Below, in pieces: positions 18,268-27,661 of a DNA stretch of 64,000 bases. Source of the DNA: Aquimarina aquimarini (GTDB lineage: Bacteria; Bacteroidota; Bacteroidia; Flavobacteriales; Flavobacteriaceae); the NCBI RefSeq assembly GCF_900299535.1, contig NZ_OMKE01000010.1, forward strand, positions 186,001 to 250,000, read 5' to 3'. The notes under the pieces were generated by a model. The model searched no databases. It had not been told where the DNA came from and was given only the letters and a program-made list of their open reading frames with translations. The translations under genes were made by a program, and so were the position numbers. Each line of letters begins with the position of its first letter. Within the stretch, counting starts at the first letter, position 1.

Positions 18268-19326
18268 ATGAGGGTTATAGATTATTTAGTTTTAATAAGT
18301 AGCTTACAAACGTTAGTTATTTTTGTTGTTTTATTTTTTTATAAATCAAAAAAAGTACATATTAACAGATATCTAGGGTTGTTTTTTGCTACACTGTTTG
18401 TTGAGTTGGTAATGCATATGTTGAATATTGTAATTGAGCATCCTGCGATTCATTACCAACCATTACGGTTTGATTTTTTAAGCATGAATTTTTTGTTTTT
18501 TTATGCTGTAGAAACTTCAGGGATATGTATTAAACGAAAACTTTATTATTATATTCCAGGTATTATAGAATTCTTATTTCTATCGATATTTTTTGTTACT
18601 TTACTTATAAACCCTACTATATATACCACGTTACAACAAATTCATCTTAATACTATTATTCGTATCATAGCTTCTATATATATTATAACATTCTCTGTAA
18701 TGATTATAAAGGTTAATATAGAGCACAAGAAAAAATTATTTCATTTTTATGAGATTACCAAATTCAAATCATTAAACTGGTTAACTGTTTTTTGTGTAGT
18801 ATGTATTTTATTTAATATAGTATCACACACATTTCGTATATTTTTTAATCAAGAATATATCAGTATTATTTTTGAGATTACTTATTTATTTGCTCTTTAT
18901 TATTTAACTATTGCAAGTTTGGTACAAATAAATATAGTCAATGTAACTTCATCTAATGCGGATAAAAAAGAAACTATTGCCGAATTAGAAAATGCAATAA
19001 GAATTATTGATGATTATATGTTGGAAACCAAAGCATATTTAAACCCTTCGATTACTCTAAAAATGTTATCCAAAAATGTTAAACTTCCTGAGCGATTAAT
19101 TTCTAAAGCAATTAATAAGATAGAGCATAAGAACTTTAATAATTATATTAATTATTATAGAATAGAAGAGTTTAAGAAGCTTTTATCAATGGATCGACAT
19201 AAGAAATTTAGTATTTCTGCCATTGCAAATGAGGTTGGTTTTAATTCTAGAGCATCATTTTATAAAAATTTTAAGGATATCGTAGGCGTTTCTCCTTCAT
19301 CATACGCTAAAAACACAAGTAGCTGA
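18268..19326 (+). CDS. Membrane-bound AraC-family transcriptional regulator
   Basis: The 352-residue product combines about seven hydrophobic helices (roughly residues 5-225) with a C-terminal AraC-type double helix-turn-helix (about 250-350). The DNA-binding part shows NYYRIEEFKKLLS and ISAIANEVGFNSRASFYKNFKD...SPSSYAKN, the usual second HTH signature. This 7TM-AraC arrangement is common in Flavobacteriia and is thought to couple a membrane signal to transcription; ligand and targets are unknown. The ATG at 18268 is chosen over a GTG at 18238. The next gene downstream on the same strand, 560 bp away, encodes a secreted metalloprotease, a conceivable but unproven target. Confidence 0.9.
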   Translation: MRVIDYLVLISSLQTLVIFVVLFFYKSKKVHINRYLGLFFATLFVELVMHMLNIVIEHPAIHYQPLRFDFLSMNFLFFYAVETSGICIKRKLYYYIPGIIEFLFLSIFFVTLLINPTIYTTLQQIHLNTIIRIIASIYIITFSVMIIKVNIEHKKKLFHFYEITKFKSLNWLTVFCVVCILFNIVSHTFRIFFNQEYISIIFEITYLFALYYLTIASLVQINIVNVTSSNADKKETIAELENAIRIIDDYMLETKAYLNPSITLKMLSKNVKLPERLISKAINKIEHKNFNNYINYYRIEEFKKLLSMDRHKKFSISAIANEVGFNSRASFYKNFKDIVGVSPSSYAKNTSS

Positions 19327-19886
19327 TAGTCAGGAGTAAATAATGTTTCGAAACATGTATTTAGATGTCTTAAATCATGTTATTGGACATTCATTTGTTG
19401 TAAGAAGTGTTTTTTTTATTGAATTTAGCATCAACTAATTTTACACAAACTCAATTTATGAATACACTTTCTAAACAGTATTTCAATTCTCGTTTTTTAC
19501 TTAGAAGTAATAAATTTCTTATAGCTGGTTAACTATAAGAATTTATTCTTGGTTGCTACAAAGCTATAAACCGGACTCTATTTTTTAATTGCAAATTTAG
19601 GTTTTATTAGTATCATTTTGATTTACTAAAAAAGCAATTTTAAAATTTGATAATCGAGGGATTAGAATCAAAAACTAACTTTAAATTTTTGATATATAGG
19701 GGTATATTTTCACCTTCGAACCGGTTTATACTTTGTTTTTTACAAGATTTACAGCCTCTACATTATAAATTATACCAATTACTTATACTAAGGTTTTCGA
19801 AGTTCTTAATTCTTAAATTTTGAATTAAGTCTATAAAAAAGTTATGGTTTTTTTCTAGGGCTTAAATTAATTAACAACTTAACAAT
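19327..19886. other. 560-bp non-coding region with two hairpins
   Basis: No open frame with coding character was found. An imperfect inverted repeat occurs at about 19511-19545 (core CTTATAG/CTATAAG). A second, CTTAATTC (19805-19812) / GAATTAAG (19822-19829), lies 57 bp ahead of the metalloprotease ATG. A TTATACCAATTAC string near 19776 resembles the ends of the repeat at 47.93-48.06 kb. The region probably holds the terminator of the upstream gene and a long regulatory leader for the protease. Confidence 0.5.
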
Positions 19887-20729
19887 ATGAAGACAATAAA
19901 ATTATTGGCGCTTAGCGCTATTATAGTTGGATGTATCTCCTCTTGCCAAAGAGAAGAAATTGCTACAGAAATAAATGAGGTAAGTAATGTTCCTACAAAA
20001 GAACAACTCATTAAACTATCAAACATGGGAGTAAACACAAAAAGTGTAACTATTCAATCCCTTAAAAACCTTGATGGTAGTATAGAAGATTATTTTATTA
20101 ATGGTACAGACCTTGGAATACCTGTAGCAAGTTTGACTGATGAATCGAGCTTAGAAACATTAAAAGATGGGACCAAACAATATAGAACCCGTAACTTAAT
20201 TTCTAATTCTAATCGCACCGTTGATGTACTAGGATACACTGGTGGAGGTGGTTATGGAATATCTAATACAGGTAGACAAGCTTTGCAAAGAGCAGTTAAT
20301 AATTATAATAGATTAAATACTTCTCTGAACCTGAGACTTTCTTTTGGAACAAATTATCAAGCAGCAGATATGGTGATTTATGTAGAAAGAAGTTTAGGTA
20401 GTGGAGGGCAAGCAGGGTTTCCATCAGGAGGAAGGCCATATAAGTGGGCACGCATTGGGCCAGGAGTAGAGAATAGAGGAGTAGCATATGCTACTCATGT
20501 AATCGCTCACGAAATGGGACATTGTATTGGTTTACGTCATACAGATTGGCAACGTAGAGTGTGTGATGGTGGAGCAGAAGGTCAAGGTGCTGATGGAGCA
20601 ATACATATTCCTGGAACACCTAGAGGTACCGATATTACATCATTTATGATTTCTTGTTCTGCACCAGGAACTAGTCAAACTGGGGCTTTTAATAGAAATG
20701 ATGTAACTGCAATACAATATCTGTATTAA
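19887..20729 (+). CDS. Secreted HEIGH-type metalloprotease (M57 family)
   Basis: The 280-residue product is a zinc protease of the dual-action HEIGH metallo-peptidase type (Peptidase_M57). It has a lipoprotein-like signal (MKTIKLLALSAIIVGCISSC), a ~90-residue propeptide-like region, and a catalytic domain with HEMGHCIGLRHTD, which fits the metzincin-like HExxHxxGxxH zinc site. A Met further on, in TSFMISCS, could be the Met-turn. The last residues TAIQYLY are typical of the family end. It is probably exported and matured by removal of the N-terminal segment. It lies between a 560-bp regulatory-looking gap and a good terminator, so it is transcribed alone. The substrate is unknown. Confidence 0.92.
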   Translation: MKTIKLLALSAIIVGCISSCQREEIATEINEVSNVPTKEQLIKLSNMGVNTKSVTIQSLKNLDGSIEDYFINGTDLGIPVASLTDESSLETLKDGTKQYRTRNLISNSNRTVDVLGYTGGGGYGISNTGRQALQRAVNNYNRLNTSLNLRLSFGTNYQAADMVIYVERSLGSGGQAGFPSGGRPYKWARIGPGVENRGVAYATHVIAHEMGHCIGLRHTDWQRRVCDGGAEGQGADGAIHIPGTPRGTDITSFMISCSAPGTSQTGAFNRNDVTAIQYLY

Positions 20730-20773
20730 AATAAAAATGTAAACACAATCAAAGAACTTCGAGAATCTATGCA

Positions 20774-20810
20774 AAAAGAGGCTGTACATAACACAGCCTC
20801 TTTTATTTTT
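20774..20810 (+). terminator. Intrinsic terminator after the metalloprotease gene
   Basis: AAAAGAGGCTGT (20774-20785) pairs perfectly with ACAGCCTCTTTT (20793-20804) across a 7-nt loop, followed by a T-rich tract. The convergent ATPase gene ends 4 nt further on. Confidence 0.9.
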
Positions 20811-20813
20811 AAT

Positions 20814-21704
20814 TTATTTTTCTGACAATTCTGTTACAATTTTACCATCTACCATTACCAGTTTTCTATCTGCCATATCTGCAAGTTCACGATTATGAGT
20901 AACTATGACAAAAGTTTGCCCAAATTGATCTCTAAGTTTAAAAAACAACTGATGTAAATTTTCTGCAGCTTCACTATCTAAATTACCAGAGGGTTCATCA
21001 GCAAAAATGACTTTTGGATTATTGATAAGCGCTCTAGCTACTGCAACCCGTTGCTGTTCTCCTCCAGAAAGTTCGTTGGGTTTATGATTATATCGATGAG
21101 ATAATCCAAGAAAATCCAAAAGCTCTTTAGCTCGTTTTTCTGCTTTATCTTTTGGTGTTTTTTTTATAAATGCAGGAATGCATACATTCTCTAAGGCTGT
21201 AAATTCAGGTAATAATTGATGAAATTGAAATATGAAGCCTAAGTTTGTATTTCTAAAAGAGGAAAGATTGATTCCTTTTTTCTTTTTTTTGGTAAAAAGA
21301 CGATAAACTCCTAAGATTACTAATGGAATTAGGATTAATGAAATTCTAATTGCATTTCTGAGGTAAGTATCAACCATATCAGGAAAAAGGAAGATACAAA
21401 ATACCACAAAGCCTAAATAAACAATCCTAAAGAAAGGCAGAATGAGAGAAGCACTTTTCAAATTACGAATTTTTGATTCTTCTTTTTGAAGCTCAAAAAT
21501 ATCTGATTCATTAATTGTTAATGATGAATTATTTTTGTCATTATTAGGATTGTCTAATGTGCCAAGAATCTGTAAGAGCGTTGTTTTTCCCGCACCAGAA
21601 GCACCAACGATAGATACAATTTCTCCTTTTTTTATATGAAGATCTACACCTTTGAGGACGTGTAAATCTCCGTAGTTTTTATGAATATTTGTTGCTTTAA
21701 TCAT
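20814..21704 (-). CDS. LolD-like ABC ATPase with inserted transmembrane hairpin
   Basis: The 296-residue protein has every ABC ATPase motif: Walker A GASGAGKT (34-41), Q-loop Q160 in [18 protein letters not shown], signature LSGGEQQ (212-218), Walker B VIFADE (232-237) and H-loop H270. The flanking sequence is of the LolD/MacB type, which powers lipoprotein release or MacB-type mechanotransmission. LolD proteins are usually about 220-235 residues. The surplus is an insert at about 78-147, between Walker A and the Q-loop, holding two strongly hydrophobic stretches (about 88-110 and 118-137) followed by KKKKKG. This suggests a membrane-anchored ATPase. The frame is continuous. No permease gene is adjacent, so its partner is unknown. 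Confidence 0.9.
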   Translation of the reverse strand: MIKATNIHKNYGDLHVLKGVDLHIKKGEIVSIVGASGAGKTTLLQILGTLDNPNNDKNNSSLTINESDIFELQKEESKIRNLKSASLILPFFRIVYLGFVVFCIFLFPDMVDTYLRNAIRISLILIPLVILGVYRLFTKKKKKGINLSSFRNTNLGFIFQFHQLLPEFTALENVCIPAFIKKTPKDKAEKRAKELLDFLGLSHRYNHKPNELSGGEQQRVAVARALINNPKVIFADEPSGNLDSEAAENLHQLFFKLRDQFGQTFVIVTHNRELADMADRKLVMVDGKIVTELSEK

Positions 21705-21759
21705 TTACTTTCTATACTTGATGCAGTGAAAGTAATCAATATCATCAGAATCCCCAAGA

Positions 21760-24195
21760 TTATCCTTTAGAAGAACGTTTTAAATTATTCACATCCAAGA
21801 AATATACGATTCTTAATGAGAGCGTGTGTTGTATTTGTTGCGTAAATAAATTGTCCAAACTTTGACCGTAATCTAATGTGGACAACTTATCCTCATTAAA
21901 AATTTGATTGCGATAGAGTAGGGTAGCCTCACTACCAGGTGCAAACCTCCAATTGAAACTTAAATCAATATTCCAGATATTAAAATTTCTATTTGGATCG
22001 TCATCAGAAATATCATAATCAGTTTGAGATTTGGAACCATCTTCATTGAGAAGATAAAATACATTATCTGTGTAATCTGCTGTACTCCAGAAGTTTCTGA
22101 ATCGTAAGTTTATCGATTTATATGGATCAAAATTATAACTGGCATTTAAGGAATTTTCTAAAGAAACTACATCTCGTTTCCCTAGAAAAACATCGGTTCC
22201 ATTATCATCAACATATCCAAAATTATCAGGGCGATAGAAGTATTCTGATCGCCATATAAGCAATAATTTATCAGAAAATCGATATCTGGGAGAAACCTCT
22301 ATTCTATAGATTTTTTGAGGGTCATCAAACCATTGTCTTGTTCCAACACTAACATCATATGCAAATTTTTTTCTATAATCAGATGAAATAAACATTCTTC
22401 CACCAAGGCTGGGATTAAAAGTTACAAACCTTCCTTTTACTCTTGGTTCAAAATAATTTTTATTTTTTGAATTGTAAACAGTATTTCCTCCAAAAGCAAA
22501 TCGATTTCTAGCCATAAAAAACCAATCAGCACCAAGGCTATTTTGTGTTTGAATGCTAGGACTATATAATCTACGGTGTCGTGTGAAAATATTAACTCTA
22601 TAATTATTGAACCATCCTTTGGGTTCAAAAATTTGATACGAGGCATTTATTCTGAAATTATTAAAATTATTTCTAAAACTTACCCCAAGATCATTTATAT
22701 CATAGGTTGTATTTGATAGATCATGCCCAAATCCATATCTAAATTTACCTTTGATGCGATCAAAATCTAATTCAGAAGCAAAACCACCTATATTATCTTT
22801 AGGTAAATTTACCTGACTCACCATAGATCTTCCTGTAAGTCGATAGGAATTAGATTTGTTGGTAAGGTTCCAAACTAATCCAGTTACGTTTCCATTTCTA
22901 AAATCACTTCCTTCTCGAGTTACATTTGTATTTATCAATGATACAGAGGAGTTATTGTTAAATTGCTGATCTAGTACAAAAACGTTATAATTAGTTAGTG
23001 GTTCTACTGTTTCTTTTCGATGTGCTCCTGTAATAGTATCTGTAATCTGTATTTCTGTTTTTTCTGTAATAGCATTCAAGAATCCAATACCTAATTTACC
23101 ACTAGTTCTTCCAGAAACTTTTAGTGCATTAAGCAAATTTATTTTGGAAGGAGCATCTTCTGCTACCTCATGAGTAGCTAGATCATCATCTGATATGGAT
23201 TTAGAAGGTCTTCCCCCAATTCTTCTTGAAAAGAATACATTACCTTTATTAAATAATTCTGTACCTTCAGTAAAGAATTGTCTATTTTCTCTAAAAGTTT
23301 GTTCAAAGGGTCCAAGGTTAAGGCGAACTTCATCAAAAGCTGCTTGACCAAAATCGGGGATAAGAGTAGCATCGAGCGTAAAACCATCACTCAATCCATA
23401 CTTTACGTCCATTCCTGCACTAAAATCAGCTTTATTTTTTTTATCATTATGAGAAACAAGACCTTGTATAAAAGGAAAGAATGTAAGTCTTGTTGGGGGA
23501 TCGATATTATGTACCCCTTTTACTAATCCATTATATTGTGTACGTTGCCCTTTGCTATTATCTATAAAATTCCAAGTATATGTTTGATTTCTACTCAAAG
23601 ATCTTCTAAAAAAATTAATACTCCAATCTTGTATGTCTACTTCAGGAAATCGCAATGCATTATAAGGTATTTTGAATTCTGCATACCATCCTTTATCATC
23701 AAAAGATACTTTAGCATCAAAAACAACATTATAACTAAAATCTTGATTAAATTGATCAGCTCTTGCATCACCTATAGTACCCGCACTAGTAATAAAAAAC
23801 CTAGTTTCATTAACCCCATCATTATAGGTGTTTATTGCTATACTAAAAAAATCTGCCTGCACAAATATATCATCTCTTTGACTAAATTGACGTAGTATCT
23901 CATCAGGTTGGTTATCATGTAAATAAACACCAAAATAAACGGCTTTGTTATCATAGGCCATTTTTACTTCGGTTTGTAAATCTTTAGGGATTTCACCTTC
24001 ATTACCAGGCCTCCACATTTTAAATTCACCGTGAGCAGGTAATGTTTGCCATACAGTATCATCTAGGATACCATCAATTTTTGGAGGATTACTTATTCTT
24101 TTCGCAATAATTTCTTTTCTTTCTTGCGCAAAAGAGCATAGAGAAAAGAGTAGCAAAAATGTAACAAAATTTTTTTTGCGTAATTGTATAACCAT
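21760..24195 (-). CDS. DUF5916 exported protein with family-9 CBM-like domain
   Basis: The ~811-residue product has a signal peptide ending FAQ. An N-terminal domain (about 35-230, starting PPKIDGILDDTVWQ) resembles carbohydrate-binding family 9/DOMON-like modules. A long C-terminal beta-rich region follows (DUF5916) with alternating aromatic strands, probably an outer-membrane barrel; motifs LIPDFGQ and FRENRQFFTEG are typical. The role is unknown; such proteins are widespread in Bacteroidota outer membranes. In-frame ATGs lie at 24201 and 24195, and I use the second, which starts MVIQLRKKNF. It diverges from msrA across 143 bp. A four-residue SSKG tail follows the last predicted strands. 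Confidence 0.88.
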   Translation of the reverse strand: MVIQLRKKNFVTFLLLFSLCSFAQERKEIIAKRISNPPKIDGILDDTVWQTLPAHGEFKMWRPGNEGEIPKDLQTEVKMAYDNKAVYFGVYLHDNQPDEILRQFSQRDDIFVQADFFSIAINTYNDGVNETRFFITSAGTIGDARADQFNQDFSYNVVFDAKVSFDDKGWYAEFKIPYNALRFPEVDIQDWSINFFRRSLSRNQTYTWNFIDNSKGQRTQYNGLVKGVHNIDPPTRLTFFPFIQGLVSHNDKKNKADFSAGMDVKYGLSDGFTLDATLIPDFGQAAFDEVRLNLGPFEQTFRENRQFFTEGTELFNKGNVFFSRRIGGRPSKSISDDDLATHEVAEDAPSKINLLNALKVSGRTSGKLGIGFLNAITEKTEIQITDTITGAHRKETVEPLTNYNVFVLDQQFNNNSSVSLINTNVTREGSDFRNGNVTGLVWNLTNKSNSYRLTGRSMVSQVNLPKDNIGGFASELDFDRIKGKFRYGFGHDLSNTTYDINDLGVSFRNNFNNFRINASYQIFEPKGWFNNYRVNIFTRHRRLYSPSIQTQNSLGADWFFMARNRFAFGGNTVYNSKNKNYFEPRVKGRFVTFNPSLGGRMFISSDYRKKFAYDVSVGTRQWFDDPQKIYRIEVSPRYRFSDKLLLIWRSEYFYRPDNFGYVDDNGTDVFLGKRDVVSLENSLNASYNFDPYKSINLRFRNFWSTADYTDNVFYLLNEDGSKSQTDYDISDDDPNRNFNIWNIDLSFNWRFAPGSEATLLYRNQIFNEDKLSTLDYGQSLDNLFTQQIQHTLSLRIVYFLDVNNLKRSSKG

Positions 24196-24307
24196 AAACA
24201 TGTAATAAAAAACTTACTTTTTTGTATTATTTGTAAAACTATGCTTGTAATGTAAGATGTCGTGCTAATAAAAAGTTAAAATAGGGAAAATACCTTATTC
24301 TTATAGG

Positions 24308-24315
24308 TATTTTTG
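24308..24315 (+). promoter_or_regulatory. Candidate -7 element for msrA-folE
   Basis: TATTTTTG fits TAnnTTTG and sits 23 bp before the msrA ATG. No TTTG box is found at the right distance upstream. Confidence 0.45.
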
Positions 24316-24338
24316 TTAAAAAATGTTAATATGTTGTT

Positions 24339-24896
24339 ATGGAGAATACTAAGTTAGAGGTGGCTGTACTGGCTGGAGGTTGTTTCTGGTGTACAGAAGC
24401 TGTTTTTCAAAGAATAGAAGGGGTTGAAGTGGTCACTTCTGGATTTACAGGAGGAACTATTAAAAATCCTGCTTATAGAGAAGTAACTACAGAAAGAACA
24501 GGTCATGCAGAGGCTGTAAAAATAGAGTTTGATGCTAGGCGTATTAGTTATAAAGAATTATTAGAGATTTTTTTTGCCACTCATGACCCTACGACACTTA
24601 ATCGTCAAGGAGCAGATCGTGGAACTCATTATCGAAGTGCTATTTTTTGTACAGATGAACAACAACAAAAAATAGCGGAAGAATTTATTGAGACTTTAGA
24701 AGAAGAGAAAATTTTTGATAAACCAATTGTTACACAGGTGGCTAGATTCGAGGCTTTTTATAAGGCAGAAATAGATCATCAAGATTACTATAACCAAAAT
24801 AGTAATCAAGGGTATTGTCAATTTGTGATCAACCCAAAACTTAAGAAATTAAATAGTACCTTTAAAAATAAATTGAAAAAAGAAATACAGAATTAA
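24339..24896 (+). CDS. msrA: Peptide-methionine (S)-S-oxide reductase
   Basis: MsrA reduces methionine-S-sulfoxide in proteins and free methionine, repairing oxidative damage. The 185-residue cytoplasmic product has the catalytic motif [11 protein letters not shown] with nucleophile C15, plus the conserved [39 protein letters not shown] and DIDHQDYY-like EIDHQDYY stretches. It has no signal peptide. folE begins 5 nt after its stop, so the two are likely co-transcribed. Confidence 0.97.
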   Translation: MENTKLEVAVLAGGCFWCTEAVFQRIEGVEVVTSGFTGGTIKNPAYREVTTERTGHAEAVKIEFDARRISYKELLEIFFATHDPTTLNRQGADRGTHYRSAIFCTDEQQQKIAEEFIETLEEEKIFDKPIVTQVARFEAFYKAEIDHQDYYNQNSNQGYCQFVINPKLKKLNSTFKNKLKKEIQN

Positions 24897-24901
24897 TTGC
24901 T

Positions 24902-25498
24902 ATGCCGTATAAGAATTTTGAAGAGTATAATATAGAAGTAACTGAAGGAGTAAAAGAAAAATTTGAGTCAATTATAAAAGATTTGGGAGAAGATACAACA
25001 CGAGAAGGTATTGTGAAAACACCTGAACGTGCTGCAAAAGCGATGCAATTTCTTACTCAAGGATATCATCAAGACCCTACCGAGATATTAAAAGGAGCGA
25101 TGTTTAAAGAGGATTATGATGATATGGTAATTGTAAAGGATATAGAGTTATATTCATTATGTGAACATCATATGTTACCATTTTTTGGAAAAGCTCATAT
25201 TGCTTATATTCCTAATGGTCATATTGTTGGGCTTAGTAAATTACCAAGAATTGTAGATGTATTTGCCAGACGTTTACAGGTACAAGAGAGATTGACTCAT
25301 GATATTCTTGAATGTATTAATACAACTCTAAAACCAAAAGGAGTTGCTGTTGTTATAGAAGCTTCTCATATGTGTATGATGATGAGAGGGGTACAAAAAC
25401 AGAATTCTGTAACTACTACCTCAGGTTTTAGAGGGCAATTTGAAAAAATAGAAACTAGATCAGAGTTTTTGAGATTAATTACTGCCGATTTAACATAA
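24902..25498 (+). CDS. folE: GTP cyclohydrolase I
   Basis: FolE converts GTP to 7,8-dihydroneopterin triphosphate, the first step of folate/tetrahydrobiopterin synthesis and, in many bacteria, of queuosine precursors. The 198-residue protein shows the zinc ligands C87 and H90 in LCEHHMLPF and C158 in SHMCMMMRG, plus the conserved [17 protein letters not shown] and GFRGQF. It is of normal length. It lies 5 nt downstream of msrA in the same direction. Confidence 0.97.
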   Translation: MPYKNFEEYNIEVTEGVKEKFESIIKDLGEDTTREGIVKTPERAAKAMQFLTQGYHQDPTEILKGAMFKEDYDDMVIVKDIELYSLCEHHMLPFFGKAHIAYIPNGHIVGLSKLPRIVDVFARRLQVQERLTHDILECINTTLKPKGVAVVIEASHMCMMMRGVQKQNSVTTTSGFRGQFEKIETRSEFLRLITADLT

Positions 25499-25558
25499 TA
25501 CATTTTTGGAATACTCTTTGCTCTAATCATAGTATATTAACCCCTTAACTATTTAACT

Positions 25559-25858
25559 ATGGTAAAAGACAAATACAAAAAATTAGGACTGAGTATTCTT
25601 TTTGATGGACTCGGAATGGTAACTTATTTATTTCCAGGTGTTGGTGAGTTTGGAGATGTAATATGGGCACCATTGGCTGGCTGGTTGATGACTAGAATGT
25701 ATAAGGGCAATGTAGGAAAGGCTGCTGGTGTATTTACACTTGTAGAAGAAGCATTACCTGGATTAGATGTAATACCAACATTTACAATTATGTGGGTATA
25801 CACTTATGTTGTCAAAAAAGAAAAAGTAAAAGATATTATTGATATTGATGTGTCTTAA
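25559..25858 (+). CDS. Small conserved membrane protein
   Basis: The 99-residue product has two hydrophobic segments (about 10-30 and 72-92) separated by a Gly-rich part FPGVGEFGDVIWAPLAG and a basic patch. It begins MVKDKYKKLGLSILFDGLGM and ends in a charged KKEKVKDIIDIDVS tail. It resembles small inner-membrane proteins common in Flavobacteriia that have no assigned function. Its stop overlaps by 4 bp the end of the convergent gene. Confidence 0.8.
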   Translation: MVKDKYKKLGLSILFDGLGMVTYLFPGVGEFGDVIWAPLAGWLMTRMYKGNVGKAAGVFTLVEEALPGLDVIPTFTIMWVYTYVVKKEKVKDIIDIDVS

Positions 25859-26376
25859 TCTTTAAAAAAACGAGCAAGCCCCATTCTGCTAAGCATTTTT
25901 TTCTCAAAACCCCAGAAGAACTTGAATTGACCAACAAGCCAGCCTACGATAAGTAATAATATTTGATATATTGGAAATATAAGTAATATTCTTAATGGCC
26001 AATAAATCCAACCATTTGTGGTTTCTCGTGCTAGCCCTATAAGAGTTAGTATCGGATCAGAAATACGTGCCGAGGTAGAACCTGTTATAGCAAAGCCTAT
26101 AAAAATGGCAATAAGCTCCCATCGGTAGGTAATAGCCCATTTTTTTTCAAGAATTTTAAAAAGTTTTAATGTAATAAATAGAAGTAAAAAAAACACAAAA
26201 AGTACCAAGGCAGATAGTGTTCCAATATAGATACTATCTGTTTGATTTATTGGTAGCGTGTTCAGAATATATTTACTGATTAAATATGAAGAAAATAATA
26301 GACTTATAGTGCCTAATATAGGAAAAATGAGTTGCCAATTATATTTTATTTCCCAACGTTTCTTAAATTTTTGCAT
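25855..26376 (-). CDS. DUF6787-like membrane protein with internal duplication
   Basis: The 173-residue integral membrane protein has about four helices. Its two halves start with alike sequences: FKKRWEIKYNWQLI at residues 4-17 and LEKKWAITYRWELI at 76-89, each followed by a hydrophobic helix, so it seems built from a tandem repeat. The assignment to DUF6787 is from memory and moderate. The C-terminus WGFEKKMLSRMGLARFF is amphipathic and basic. No function is known to me. It may be co-transcribed with the upstream DUF6146-like gene, whose stop lies 21 bp before this start. Confidence 0.78.
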   Translation of the reverse strand: MQKFKKRWEIKYNWQLIFPILGTISLLFSSYLISKYILNTLPINQTDSIYIGTLSALVLFVFFLLLFITLKLFKILEKKWAITYRWELIAIFIGFAITGSTSARISDPILTLIGLARETTNGWIYWPLRILLIFPIYQILLLIVGWLVGQFKFFWGFEKKMLSRMGLARFFKD

Positions 26377-26397
26377 AGTACAAAAATACGATTAAAA

Positions 26398-26826
26398 TCA
26401 AAATGAACCTCTTCTAGAGACAATAAAACGTTGCTTATATCGCTGTTCAAAATACAAGAAATAATTATAGAGAAGATAATTTACTTCGTATCCATAATGC
26501 GTAAAAGAATCATAGTTTATTTGCTGAACATATAGGTTAGGATCAAAACGTAAAGGTTGTAATACTCTTTGATTATATTGAGTAACATATAAATTATTTC
26601 TGGTTTCTAAAAAGCGTTCAGAATAAAAGCCTCTTGGCCTTTGTGTGACTATCCAAGAATTAAATCCAGGTTCTATTATTAGAATTTCATATTCTAAGCT
26701 ATCATTAGCAATTCTTATTGTATCAGATTTAGTGTTTCTAGAAGTTGTATGTATATTTCTATTTTTTGTAGTAGTACAACTATAGAATACTATGCCTATA
26801 AATAATATGTATATTAAATTTTTCAT
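26398..26826 (-). CDS. DUF6146-like lipoprotein
   Basis: The 142-residue exported protein has a short lipoprotein signal with Cys at about 17 (…FYSC). The mature part has the pattern EYEILIIEPGFNSWIVTQRP, RGFYSERFLETRN and YVTQYNQRVLQP, followed by a Tyr-rich region, which I associate with DUF6146. The role is unknown; an outer-membrane or periplasmic anchor position is expected. It precedes the DUF6787-like gene by 21 bp in the same direction. Confidence 0.82.
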   Translation of the reverse strand: MKNLIYILFIGIVFYSCTTTKNRNIHTTSRNTKSDTIRIANDSLEYEILIIEPGFNSWIVTQRPRGFYSERFLETRNNLYVTQYNQRVLQPLRFDPNLYVQQINYDSFTHYGYEVNYLLYNYFLYFEQRYKQRFIVSRRGSF

Positions 26827-27029
26827 TTGTTGTGATATATCGTTTTTAAAATCAAATAGAATACTATTAAAAGTATTTCTTAGGTTTTAATGATTGATAT
26901 TCGGATATATAAATGTCAAAAAAGGAAACTAATACTTCTGAATAGAAACTTTTTTAATTGTATTTCTTGCTTTTAATTTGTTAATATATACACTGGAATT
27001 ACTTTCTAATTTATTATTAATTACTTAGG

Positions 27030-27509
27030 TTAATTCAAGTCTATTTCAATACGTAAAGTTTGATTACCACGAACAGTCATTGTCTTATTTATAGAAAAGG
27101 AGTTAGAGAATATGTTTCTGTAATTATGAGTACTGCCAGAATTTACATTGACTAAATTACCGTTTACAAAACTGTATTGAACAAAAGCATCGTCATTATT
27201 ATTATAAGACCAAAACTCAAGTGTATAATCATAATCTCCAGGTGATATGTTTGAAAATCTTATTTGTTTTTTACCTAGTCCACCTACTTGTCTTTCAGAA
27301 TTATTCTTATCGTGTAAAACTACACGAACATTTGCTAAGTCGTAATAGTTTGGAACATTAAAATTAAATTCAATAGCTCCTTTATCAAAGGCGGTACCTA
27401 TTCCTCCAGTAGTATAGTTATTAGTACTTTCTATTTCTATATCATCTGTACTACATGCTAAAACCCCTAGCGTCATAAATATGATTATTAAAGTATTTTT
27501 AATTTTCAT
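27030..27509 (-). CDS. Exported lipoprotein of unknown family
   Basis: The 159-residue product has a lipoprotein signal (…LGVLAC) followed by STDDIEIE. The rest is Asn/Tyr-rich and beta-strand-like, with FNFNVPNYYDLANVRVVLHDKNN and SNISPGDYDYTLEFW, suggesting a single immunoglobulin-like or lectin-like beta sandwich (inference). I do not recognise the family. It stands alone, with about 150 bp to the next upstream gene on the same strand. Confidence 0.75.
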   Translation of the reverse strand: MKIKNTLIIIFMTLGVLACSTDDIEIESTNNYTTGGIGTAFDKGAIEFNFNVPNYYDLANVRVVLHDKNNSERQVGGLGKKQIRFSNISPGDYDYTLEFWSYNNNDDAFVQYSFVNGNLVNVNSGSTHNYRNIFSNSFSINKTMTVRGNQTLRIEIDLN

Positions 27510-27661
27510 CTTTTTAATTAGTATTGTTAAATTATTTATTCTCGGAGCGATTTACAAGTATTATGCAAAATCGATTTTACAAAATTATTTAAAAAAAGAA
27601 TGGGATTATGTTGTAGAAATTATAAAATCTAGTAATGGAAGTAAATTATGTGGCTAGGTGA

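Noticed and set aside
22437..23895. Several open frames inside the DUF5916 gene on both strands
   Set aside because: They follow the codon structure of the long DUF5916 frame and show no coding character of their own.
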